DNA from: Olleya namhaensis
Lineage (GTDB): Bacteria > Bacteroidota > Bacteroidia > Flavobacteriales > Flavobacteriaceae
Direction: 5' to 3'
Assembly (NCBI RefSeq): GCF_900114005.1
Contig: NZ_FORM01000004.1
Location: 1 to 64,000 of the forward strand
DNA length: 64,000 bases
A program made the translations under genes and the position numbers. How positions within the stretch are numbered: the stretch's first letter is position 1; the number at the start of each line of letters is the position of its first letter. Shown here piece after piece: positions 8,588 through 14,502 of this stretch. Under the pieces are notes generated by a model, which was given only the letters and a program-made list of their open reading frames with translations, was not told where the DNA came from and did no database searches.

Positions 8588-8702
8588 TGTAATCAAATAT
8601 GATGACTTTCTTACACTAGGTGTGGTTACCTAAACAGAAACGAGTAATGATTACATTGGTTGGTTAGTATGAAAAAGCACTCTTTTTAGAGTGCTTTTTC
8701 TA
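8588..8702 (+). ncRNA. Tandem sRNA unit 1
   Basis: A predicted RNA of ~115 nt. The 5' segment 8588-8595 (TGTAATCA) pairs with 8648-8655 (TGATTACA). Inside lies a conserved hairpin TAGGT-GTGGTT-ACCTA (8617-8632). A conserved stretch GGTTGGTTAGTATG follows, then the intrinsic terminator 8672-8699 (AGCACTCT/AGAGTGCT and a T-run). Unit 2 keeps both stems while changing the paired bases (C-G to T-A in the closing stem; different terminator stem), which supports an RNA product. No plausible protein is encoded. I do not recognise a named family. Confidence 0.75.
8672..8699 (+). terminator. Terminator of sRNA unit 1
   Basis: Stem AGCACTCT / AGAGTGCT with a TTTT loop, an A-run before and a T-run after. 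Confidence 0.85.
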
Positions 8703-8754
8703 TTTAATCATTTTAGTAAATCTTTAACAATCCTAAATGTTAGTTAGTTGTTAT

Positions 8755-8770
8755 TGGCACGACTGTTGTA
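8755..8770 (+). promoter_or_regulatory. Sigma-54 promoter of sRNA unit 2
   Basis: TGGCAC, GACTG, TTGTA: -24 and -12 elements with the exact 5-bp gap, 193 bp after the same site in unit 1. The expected start is ~8781, again the first base of the closing stem. Confidence 0.78.
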
Positions 8771-8780
8771 TTATTAGAGT

Positions 8781-8892
8781 TGTAATTATATATGTTGACT
8801 TTCATTAGGTGTGGTTACCTAGACAGAAACGAGTAATAATTACATTGGTTGGTTAGTATGAAAAAGCATCCTTTTTAGGATGCTTTTTCTAT
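8781..8892 (+). ncRNA. Tandem sRNA unit 2
   Basis: A predicted RNA of ~110 nt. The closing stem 8781-8788 (TGTAATTA) pairs with 8837-8844 (TAATTACA). The internal hairpin TAGGT-GTGGTT-ACCTA (8806-8821) and the segments GACTTTC, ACAGAAACGAGTAA and GGTTGGTTAGTATG are shared with unit 1. The terminator is at 8865-8888 (AGCATCCT/AGGATGCT). Sequence between units (about 50 bp before each promoter) is much less alike than the units, so conservation follows the transcript and its promoter. Confidence 0.75.
8865..8889 (+). terminator. Terminator of sRNA unit 2
   Basis: Stem AGCATCCT / AGGATGCT with a TTTT loop and T-run. Compared with unit 1 the stem bases have changed in pairs. Confidence 0.85.
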
Positions 8893-8943
8893 ATAATACA
8901 TTTAATAAAGCTTTAACAATACGTTGTTTGTTGTAACTAGAAA

Positions 8944-8959
8944 TGGCATGACAATTGCA
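8944..8959 (+). promoter_or_regulatory. Sigma-54 promoter of sRNA unit 3
   Basis: TGGCAT, GACAA, TTGCA: the -12 element is a perfect consensus and the -24 element has one change; spacing is exact. It lies 189 bp after the unit 2 site. The expected start is ~8970. Confidence 0.8.
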
Positions 8960-8969
8960 TTACTGTAAT

Positions 8970-9086
8970 AGTAATTATATATGTAGACTTTCACTTAGGT
9001 GTGGTTACCTAAACGAAACGAGTTGTAATTATCATATTTTTGGTTGGTTAGTATGAAAAAGCATCCTTTTAAGGATGCTTTTTCTA
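8970..9086 (+). ncRNA. Tandem sRNA unit 3
   Basis: A predicted RNA of ~115 nt and the most diverged copy. The closing stem 8971-8979 pairs with 9024-9032 (nine pairs, two of them G-U). The hairpin TTAGGT-GTGGTT-ACCTAA (8995-9012) is one pair longer than in the other units. GACTTTC, GAAACGAGT and TTGGTTGGTTAGTATG are kept, with an insertion of T residues before the last. The terminator at 9060-9083 is 18 bases from the stop of the convergent hydrolase gene and may serve both strands. Confidence 0.72.
9056..9084 (+). terminator. Terminator of sRNA unit 3 (bidirectional)
   Basis: Stem AGCATCCTT / AAGGATGCT with a TT loop, flanked by A5 and T5. It also lies just past the end of the minus-strand gene at 9104. 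Confidence 0.85.
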
Positions 9087-9103
9087 TTAGTACTAATTGT
9101 AAA

Positions 9104-10027
9104 TTAATGATTTATAAACGTAGTAATACAGTTTAGTAACTCTGGAGATAGAGCTCTTTGTGACTCGTTGTAAGATTTTGAATTTTCTAGATCACCACCA
9201 GATATAGTAACTAAAACGTGATTCATGTTTGGTATAATCTTCAATTCTGATGTAGGTGCAGCATCATGTAATAGTTTAGCTTCGGCTTCACTTACTTGTA
9301 AATCTTTTGTGCCATTTGTAATCAAAATAGGAATCTCCAAAGTACTTAAAATCTCTGTTGGATTGTATTGCATCCAATTCATAATAAAACGTTGCGTTTC
9401 GATATTAAAAATAGAAGATAGGGCAACAGGATAATCCGTTGTTGTTTTTCCTGCTTTTAAAAGTTTGAAAATTCTTTTGGTATCCGCCGTAAATTGCGGT
9501 GCTGTTTTTTCTACTTGTTCTGTAATAAGTTGATCAATACTTAAAGCTGTTCCTGCTATGGATATAAAACCATCGGCAGCATCTTTAGCGGCTAACATCC
9601 CAATTAAACTACCTTGGTCATGACCAATAATATAGATATGCTTATAATTATTTTTAGTCTTAAAGTAGGTCATTACGGCTGATGCATCTGCCACAAAGTC
9701 ATCAAACATAATATTATTAGCTACGGTCTTATTGCGTATTTGTTTAACAATCCTTTTGTCATATCTAAAGGTTGCAATATTTTGGTTTGCTAAATGTGTA
9801 GCAAGTTTTTTTATATTATTTGTTTTCTGAAAATTTTGATTACCATCTTTATCCGTTGGTCCTGATCCACCAATAATTATAGCCAGTGTACTAGCTGGTG
9901 TATTTGGCTTTAAAAGTGTCCCGTTAATATGCTGGTTTATAGCAATATCTTGACTAATAGGCGTGGCATCTTGTGCGTTAGCAAAAAATGAAGTTATTGC
10001 AAGTAGTATTAAGATGTGTAATTTCAT
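9104..10027 (-). CDS. Secreted alpha/beta hydrolase
   Basis: A 307-residue protein with a signal peptide (MKLHILILLAITSFFANAQ) and an alpha/beta-hydrolase core. An oxyanion-type GGSGPTDKDGN segment is at ~53-63. The nucleophile elbow is GHDQGSLIG (~139-147, Ser as nucleophile), with a candidate acidic residue in NGTKDLQVSEAEA (~238-250) and the catalytic His in PNMNHVL (~261-267). It is probably a periplasmic esterase or peptidase-like enzyme; the substrate is unknown. It is monocistronic and converges on the small RNA array. Confidence 0.85.
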   Translation of the reverse strand: MKLHILILLAITSFFANAQDATPISQDIAINQHINGTLLKPNTPASTLAIIIGGSGPTDKDGNQNFQKTNNIKKLATHLANQNIATFRYDKRIVKQIRNKTVANNIMFDDFVADASAVMTYFKTKNNYKHIYIIGHDQGSLIGMLAAKDAADGFISIAGTALSIDQLITEQVEKTAPQFTADTKRIFKLLKAGKTTTDYPVALSSIFNIETQRFIMNWMQYNPTEILSTLEIPILITNGTKDLQVSEAEAKLLHDAAPTSELKIIPNMNHVLVTISGGDLENSKSYNESQRALSPELLNCITTFINH

Positions 10028-10049
10028 ATAAAGCGTTTTGATCTACTAA

Positions 10050-10065
10050 GACAAATAAAATGCCA
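10050..10065 (-). promoter_or_regulatory. Possible sigma-54 promoter of the hydrolase gene
   Basis: On the minus strand TGGCAT, 5 bp, TTGTC resembles a -24/-12 pair, 23 bases before the start codon. The last base of the -12 element is off consensus, so this is weaker than the sRNA promoters. Confidence 0.35.
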
Positions 10066-10122
10066 TGCTCAAATTTACATCTAATTATTGGCATAAAAAA
10101 CCGAATGTTATTATTCTGAAAC

Positions 10123-10146
10123 GTGTTTTTAATCGATTAAAAACAC
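10123..10146. promoter_or_regulatory. 24-bp perfect palindrome, candidate operator
   Basis: GTGTTTTTAATC is followed directly by its exact reverse complement. Related ATCGAT-centred sites follow at ~10152-10158 and ~10183-10188. A similar set lies upstream of the 1605-residue surface protein near 41330-41390. The 10028-10427 stretch contains no convincing protein gene. Confidence 0.45.
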
Positions 10147-10240
10147 TAGTTAATCGGTAAATGTTAAAATTTAATGCGTTTCATCGATTTATATTGTTTT
10201 TAAACGTGAAATACGTGAATAAGTTTTATGTTTGTAGTGT

Positions 10241-10370
10241 ACTAGAAATTACATACTTTTTAGTTCAATGGATTAATTAATTATTATTTGCATTATTAAG
10301 TTTATTTTAAACTAATGTAAAATGTCAAATAGCAAAAAGCCAAGGTTGAGGGACCTTGGCTTTTTTGTTT
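10241..10370 (+). ncRNA. Possible small RNA
   Basis: TATGTTTG at 10227-10234 matches the Bacteroidota -7 box, and a strong intrinsic terminator lies 100 bases on (10334-10366), with no reading frame between. A promoter and terminator enclosing non-coding sequence suggest a ~125-nt RNA. No proper -33 TTG is seen, and the terminator may simply belong to the minus-strand alkB-like gene. Confidence 0.3.
10334..10366. terminator. Strong bidirectional terminator
   Basis: A 13-bp stem (AAAAAGCCAAGGT / ACCTTGGCTTTTT) with a TGAGGG loop. It lies 62 bases past the stop of the minus-strand AlkB-like gene. Confidence 0.88.
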
Positions 10371-10427
10371 TTAATAGTTATTTAAGCGTATTATAAAATT
10401 GAAAATTTAAATCTGTACTAAAGCAAT

Positions 10428-11021
10428 CTATTTTATAACTCTAAAGGTTAAATTGATTCTAGGTTTTATAACTCTTTTTGTTTTGGCAATTTGATGCAGC
10501 CAATGGTGTTGTGTTTCACCTTTCATAAGTAATAAGCTACCATGCTCTAGTAATACTTTGTGTTTTAATTTAGGGTTGTCTTTATGTTTTAAATTAAAAT
10601 AACGTGGTGCTCCTAAAGTTACAGAAGCTATAATCGGGTTAATCCCCAATTCTTTTTCGTTATCGGCATGCCAACCATTACTGTCTTGACCATCTCGATA
10701 TAAATTTGCTAAACATGTTGTAAAAACGGTTTCAGCTTGTTGCTCTATAAGTTTTTTTATTTCGCTTAAAGCGGAAGTAAAGCCGTACGGTTGCATGGTA
10801 ATATTTGAGTAACTATAGGGTTTGTTATTGCTAGCAAACAAGGCAGTAAGTCTAGGTTGTGGATGTGTTTTTCCAAAAACAGTAATATCATCTTGTTGCC
10901 AAGGAATAGTTTTTAAAAAACGATCAAAATAGTTGTCCGCATCTTGTAAATCTAAAAAACCAGGAAAGTAACTAATGTCAGCATCGGGCAAATTAAGTTT
11001 TATTTCTTCAGAAAATAACAT
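10428..11021 (-). CDS. AlkB-like 2-oxoglutarate/Fe(II) dioxygenase
   Basis: A 197-residue cytoplasmic protein of the AlkB family, which oxidatively demethylates alkylated bases. The Fe(II) ligands are the HxD of GWHADNEKELG (~117-127) and a distal His in the GETQHHWLHQI region (~168-178). The 2-oxoglutarate-binding RxNLTFR motif is at the C-terminus (PRINLTFRVIK). Length and the YSNITMQPYGFT substrate-loop region resemble the group close to eukaryotic ALKBH2/3. Only 3 bases separate it from the upstream DoxX-like gene, so they form an operon. Confidence 0.9.
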   Translation of the reverse strand: MLFSEEIKLNLPDADISYFPGFLDLQDADNYFDRFLKTIPWQQDDITVFGKTHPQPRLTALFASNNKPYSYSNITMQPYGFTSALSEIKKLIEQQAETVFTTCLANLYRDGQDSNGWHADNEKELGINPIIASVTLGAPRYFNLKHKDNPKLKHKVLLEHGSLLLMKGETQHHWLHQIAKTKRVIKPRINLTFRVIK

Positions 11022-11024
11022 AGA

Positions 11025-11384
11025 CTAAAATTTTAAGTATTGAAACGCCCAATACATTAATCCAAATTGTAAAGGAATACGAAGTAATAGCGCCCATTTT
11101 GGTATTCCAGCGGAAGCCTTTTTACTAGATAACATATAAAAATGAACCATTAAAAACACTGTAAGCATAGTAATTATACCATAAATAGAAATGGTTTTTA
11201 AGCTTGGAATACAAATGGTTATGGCTAGTAACACTTCTACTATTCCACTTAAATAAACTAGTAATTTATGGTTTGGTAAGTAGCTTGGCATAATACGCAT
11301 ATACATTTTGGGTTTAATAAAATGCATAATTCCGGCAAGTAAATACATTACAGACATTATATAAAGATGCCAAGGATAAGTCAT
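11025..11384 (-). CDS. DoxX-like small membrane protein
   Basis: A 119-residue protein with four hydrophobic segments (~7-24, 45-62, 66-85 and 98-115). The early pattern LYIMSVMYLLAGIMHFIKPKMY is typical of the DoxX/DoxD-like group, where a His and Pro follow the first helix. The function of such short members is not established. It is the first gene of the pair with the AlkB-like gene; the start codon is divergent from the VanX-type gene 44 bases away. Confidence 0.8.
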   Translation of the reverse strand: MTYPWHLYIMSVMYLLAGIMHFIKPKMYMRIMPSYLPNHKLLVYLSGIVEVLLAITICIPSLKTISIYGIITMLTVFLMVHFYMLSSKKASAGIPKWALLLRIPLQFGLMYWAFQYLKF

Positions 11385-11428
11385 AGTTAGTGTTTTATTT
11401 TATAAATTTAGCCTATAATTTAGATACC

Positions 11429-12094
11429 ATGAAGTTTACTCTAGCTCTTTTACTAACATTTTTTACAACTATTTGTGTTGCTCAACTCCGCGAAGGTTTT
11501 GTATATGCACAAAATCTTATTGATGATCTAGCGGTAGAATTAAGATACTGTAACGATGATAATTTTGTAGGACAACAAATAGATGGCTATAATAAAGAAG
11601 TTGTTATTATGACAGATTTGGCAGCTAAAGCACTGCGCAAAATTCAGGATACTCTTAAAACACAAGGATTAGGTATAAAAATTTATGATGCTTATAGACC
11701 ACAACGTGCGGTAAATCATTTTGTAAGATGGGCTAAACAAATTAACGATACATTACAAAAAGAAGCGTATTACCCAAATGTTAAAAAACGAAATTTATTT
11801 AGTCAAGGTTATATTGCCTCTAAATCTAGACATAGTAGCGGGAGTACTTTAGATTTGACTATTATTAATTTAGAAACAGGGGAAGAGCTTGATATGGGTA
11901 CGCCTTATGATTTTTTTGGCCCAGAATCTTGGGTTGTAAATAATAAGTTAACCAAAAAGCAACAAGATAATAGACAGTTGTTACAACATGTCATGTTGAC
12001 TAACGGTTTTAGGAATTATCCAAAAGAGTGGTGGCATTTTACCTTAAGAGGAGAACCTTACCGTAACCAGTATTTTGATTTTCCTGTAGAGTAA
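11429..12094 (+). CDS. D-alanyl-D-alanine dipeptidase (VanX/DdpX, M15 family)
   Basis: A 221-residue exported zinc peptidase. I chose the ATG at 11429 over one 39 bases upstream because it starts directly with a signal peptide (MKFTLALLLTFFTTICVAQ), and the upstream 13 codons overlap the likely promoter. Family motifs are ELRYCNDDNFVG, YDAYRPQRAV, the zinc site SRHSSGSTLDLT (His and Asp ligands) and EWWHF with the catalytic Glu and last His ligand. It cleaves D-Ala-D-Ala, probably for recycling of peptidoglycan peptides in the periplasm. Nothing suggests a glycopeptide-resistance cluster. Confidence 0.9.
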   Translation: MKFTLALLLTFFTTICVAQLREGFVYAQNLIDDLAVELRYCNDDNFVGQQIDGYNKEVVIMTDLAAKALRKIQDTLKTQGLGIKIYDAYRPQRAVNHFVRWAKQINDTLQKEAYYPNVKKRNLFSQGYIASKSRHSSGSTLDLTIINLETGEELDMGTPYDFFGPESWVVNNKLTKKQQDNRQLLQHVMLTNGFRNYPKEWWHFTLRGEPYRNQYFDFPVE

Positions 12095-12116
12095 TATCTA
12101 TACTGGTAATACCGCT

Positions 12117-12980
12117 TTATGCTGTTACAAATATCTTTTTAAAACCTTTAGGTAATTCATCCTTTATATACAGTGCTTCATTAGTAAAAGGATGTGTAAA
12201 TTTTAAAGAGTAAGCATGTAAAAACATGCCTTTTCCATTTAAAATTAATGGTGCTGTTCCATAGGTTTTATCTCCCAAAATTGGATTGCCAATACTAGCT
12301 AAATGTTTTCTTAGTTGATGTCTACGTCCGGTTTGAGGGTGAAGCTTTACTAAATTTAGTGTCGTAAATCTTTTGGAAGGTACTGTGTTATAAACCTTAA
12401 AATCTGAAGCAGCATATTTACCATCTACAGTATCATTAATGTTTCCGCTTTCAGGCATAGCACCGATTGCAATTGCGTAATAGGTTTTTGTAATGGCTCT
12501 GTTTTCAAATATTTTATTTAAAGCAGTAATGCTACTACTTGTTTTTCCTATTAATAAGATACCAGTAGTAGCGTAATCTAAGCGATGGACTGGTTGCGGT
12601 ATTGTGGCATCAGGTTGTGTGCTTTTTTGTAAGTTTTGTGTAAGCGCATTAGCAACAGTTTTAAAAGTGTTTCCGCTTACTAAAATCCCTGCTGGCTTGT
12701 GTACAATCGCCAAATAATCGTCTTCAAATAAAACCTTTAATTTAAAGATTAGTTTGGTTTTTGTTCCTTCGTTTTCCGAAGCAAATAATGTAATAGTTTC
12801 TCCTCCTTTTATAAAGGTTGCAGAAGTTGCTGTTATTCCATTAACAGTGATTAGCTCCTTTTTTAATGTTTTTTTTAATGCAGACTTAGAGGTAATGGTT
12901 TCAAATAGACCAACACCATAGTCTTGCAGTCTTATTGCATTAGATTGTAATGGTGCTATATGTGTTTGTATAGGTTTAAT
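12117..12980 (-). CDS. RluA family pseudouridine synthase (non-canonical start)
   Basis: The conserved catalytic part contains HKPAGILVSG, the RluA motif HRLDYATTG with the catalytic Asp, and TGRRHQLRKHL. The frame continues upstream without a stop to 12998 and encodes an S4-like RNA-binding domain (IRLQDYGVGLF...KKELITVNG). A TTG at 12713 would give only the catalytic part, so the true start must be further up. There is no ATG, GTG or TTG in frame there; ATT at 12978-12980, giving a 287-residue protein, is the best candidate. The enzyme isomerises uridines in rRNA or tRNA. A good promoter lies at 13022-13052. Confidence 0.8.
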   Translation of the reverse strand: MKPIQTHIAPLQSNAIRLQDYGVGLFETITSKSALKKTLKKELITVNGITATSATFIKGGETITLFASENEGTKTKLIFKLKVLFEDDYLAIVHKPAGILVSGNTFKTVANALTQNLQKSTQPDATIPQPVHRLDYATTGILLIGKTSSSITALNKIFENRAITKTYYAIAIGAMPESGNINDTVDGKYAASDFKVYNTVPSKRFTTLNLVKLHPQTGRRHQLRKHLASIGNPILGDKTYGTAPLILNGKGMFLHAYSLKFTHPFTNEALYIKDELPKGFKKIFVTA

Positions 12981-13021
12981 TTTAAAGTCTTTTGATAACT
13001 ATTAATATGATATTTTTTTTG

Positions 13022-13052
13022 CAAAGTTATTAGTATTACTTGACAACGTCAA
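13022..13052 (-). promoter_or_regulatory. Promoter of the RluA-family gene
   Basis: On the minus strand TTG (13052-13050), 20 bp, TAACTTTG (13029-13022). The start of transcription is expected near 13015, leaving a leader of ~35 nt before the proposed ATT start. An inverted repeat TTGAC-AAC-GTCAA (13040-13052) overlaps the -33 element and could be an operator. Confidence 0.65.
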
Positions 13053-13068
13053 ATTGACCGTATATCAA

Positions 13069-13096
13069 AAAAGCCACAACTTAAGTTGTGGCTTTT
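13069..13096 (-). terminator. Terminator of the yceI-like gene
   Basis: A perfect palindrome, AAAAGCCACAACTT followed by its complement, with a T-rich flank on both strands, 22 bases past the YceI stop. Confidence 0.88.
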
Positions 13097-13117
13097 AATA
13101 TAAATAATTAGTAAGTA

Positions 13118-13765
13118 TTATGCTTTTTTAGCCTTAACTACTATTTTGATTTCTACATCATCTTTAATCATTTTGTCTCCCAATGCAGCAGCATCTAAAG
13201 ATTTACCAGAGTTGTACATGATGTTCCATTCCGTTCTATCAATAGTAAATGTTTCACTTGAAATAGTTACATCGTCACCAGTTACAGTTACTGTTGCAGG
13301 AAATGTTACATTCTTTTTAATACCTTTCATAGTAAGGTTACCGCTTACGTTATCACCTTCTACTTTAGTAATTTCAAATGCAGCAGTAGCAAATTTTTCA
13401 ACGTCAAAAAAGTCAGCACCTTTTAAATGACCAACTAATTTACCGTTAGCTTCATCATCTGCAGGTATATCTGTACATGCAATAGTATTAATGTCAAACA
13501 TAAAAGTACCACCTACTAATTTGTCTCCTTCAAATTCGGCAACACCATTAGATACGTTTATTGTTCCTTCGTGTCCTCCAACAATTTTGTTTGCTTTCCA
13601 AACAATCATAGAAGTAGCAGCGTCAGCTTTAAATTTTGCAGCTTCAGTATTTTGTGCAACAGTTTGTGCTTCTCCTGTTTTTGCTTCCTTAACGTCACTT
13701 TTACATGCAACAACAGTTAATCCAACTATGGCAACAGCAAAAAGATTTAATACAATTTTTTTCAT
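13118..13765 (-). CDS. YceI family lipoprotein
   Basis: A 215-residue protein with a lipoprotein signal (MKKIVLNLFAVAIVGLTVVAC, Cys 21), a short Ala/Glu/Lys linker and a YceI lipocalin-like barrel from ~45. Typical family segments are IVWKANKIVGGHEGTI, FDINTI and the ending DRTEWNIMYNSG. YceI proteins bind isoprenoid-type lipids in the cell envelope; a specific ligand cannot be read from the sequence. It is a single gene with its own terminator. Confidence 0.9.
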   Translation of the reverse strand: MKKIVLNLFAVAIVGLTVVACKSDVKEAKTGEAQTVAQNTEAAKFKADAATSMIVWKANKIVGGHEGTINVSNGVAEFEGDKLVGGTFMFDINTIACTDIPADDEANGKLVGHLKGADFFDVEKFATAAFEITKVEGDNVSGNLTMKGIKKNVTFPATVTVTGDDVTISSETFTIDRTEWNIMYNSGKSLDAAALGDKMIKDDVEIKIVVKAKKA

Positions 13766-13881
13766 GATATAAGTTTTTAGTCTTTAGTGATTTATTATGC
13801 AAATATATAAATAATCTTCCATGGAAACTAATTAAATATTTGTTAAAATAAATAATGACATTTTGGCATTATTTATAGTAA

Positions 13882-13897
13882 TGGCAGTACTTTTGCC
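13882..13897 (+). promoter_or_regulatory. Sigma-54-like promoter of grpE-dnaJ
   Basis: TGGCAG, 5 bp, TTGCC has the exact -24/-12 spacing and sits 35 bases before the grpE ATG. A related pair TGACA...TGGCA lies just upstream (13856-13868) and could be an activator site. The same spacing as in the sRNA promoters suggests shared control. Confidence 0.55.
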
Positions 13898-13931
13898 ATC
13901 CCAATTACAGTATTTTAAATTAAGTACAACA

Positions 13932-14495
13932 ATGAGCAAGAAAACTAAAAGAGAAGCAGACATAGAAGAAGAAGTGAATACAACTTCTAATCAATCAGAT
14001 ACAACTACAACACCAGAAGAAGCGGAAGTGGTAGAGCAATTATCTGTAGAGGATCAATTAACGGTAGATTTACAACAAGAAAAAGATAAGTTTTTACGTC
14101 TTTTTGCAGAGTTTGAAAACTATAAAAAACGTACGTCTAGAGAGCGTGTGGAATTGTTTCAAACAGCAAGTAAAGATGTAATGGTGTCAATGTTGCCAAT
14201 TTTGGATGATTTTGAACGTGCTTTATTACATATTGATGAAGATAAAGAAGCTGAAGAGTTACGTAAAGGTGTTTTATTAATTTATAACAAATTATTAAAC
14301 GCATTACAACAAAAAGGTTTGGCTACAATTGAAGTTAGAGCAGGAGATACATTTAATGCAGATCATCATGAAGCTATAACACAGATACCTGCACCTACAG
14401 CAGATTTAAAAGGTAAGATTATAGACGTTATTGAAAAAGGATATAAACTAGGCGAGACTGTTATACGTTTTCCTAAAGTAATTATAGGACAATAA
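13932..14495 (+). CDS. grpE: Co-chaperone GrpE
   Basis: A 187-residue nucleotide-exchange factor for DnaK. The frame is open further upstream, but the ATG at 13932 (MSKKTKREADIEEE) gives the normal acidic start, and the earlier codons overlap the promoter. After an acidic tail (~1-40) comes the long coiled coil with DKFLRLFAEFENYKKRT. The C-terminal beta domain includes FNADHHEAIT and KGYKLGETVIRFPKVIIG. dnaJ follows 7 bases later and is co-transcribed. dnaK is not here, as in many Bacteroidota genomes. Confidence 0.95.
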   Translation: MSKKTKREADIEEEVNTTSNQSDTTTTPEEAEVVEQLSVEDQLTVDLQQEKDKFLRLFAEFENYKKRTSRERVELFQTASKDVMVSMLPILDDFERALLHIDEDKEAEELRKGVLLIYNKLLNALQQKGLATIEVRAGDTFNADHHEAITQIPAPTADLKGKIIDVIEKGYKLGETVIRFPKVIIGQ

Positions 14496-14502
14496 TATAA
14501 GT

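Noticed and set aside
8670-8890. Tiny frames MKKHSF and MKKHPF at the 3' ends of sRNA units 1 and 2
   Set aside because: They arise from ATGAAAAAGC at the terminator stem, have no ribosome-binding context, and in unit 3 the frame does not stop at the same place.
13040-13052. TTGAC-AAC-GTCAA inverted repeat as a regulon site
   Set aside because: The same 13 bases, except for the last, occur inside the barrel gene at ~20288, and no second intergenic copy is seen, so chance is likely; kept only as a note to the promoter.
13146-13772. Two frames of ~94 codons opposite the yceI-like gene
   Set aside because: They are antisense shadows of a clearly recognisable YceI lipoprotein and have no promoter.
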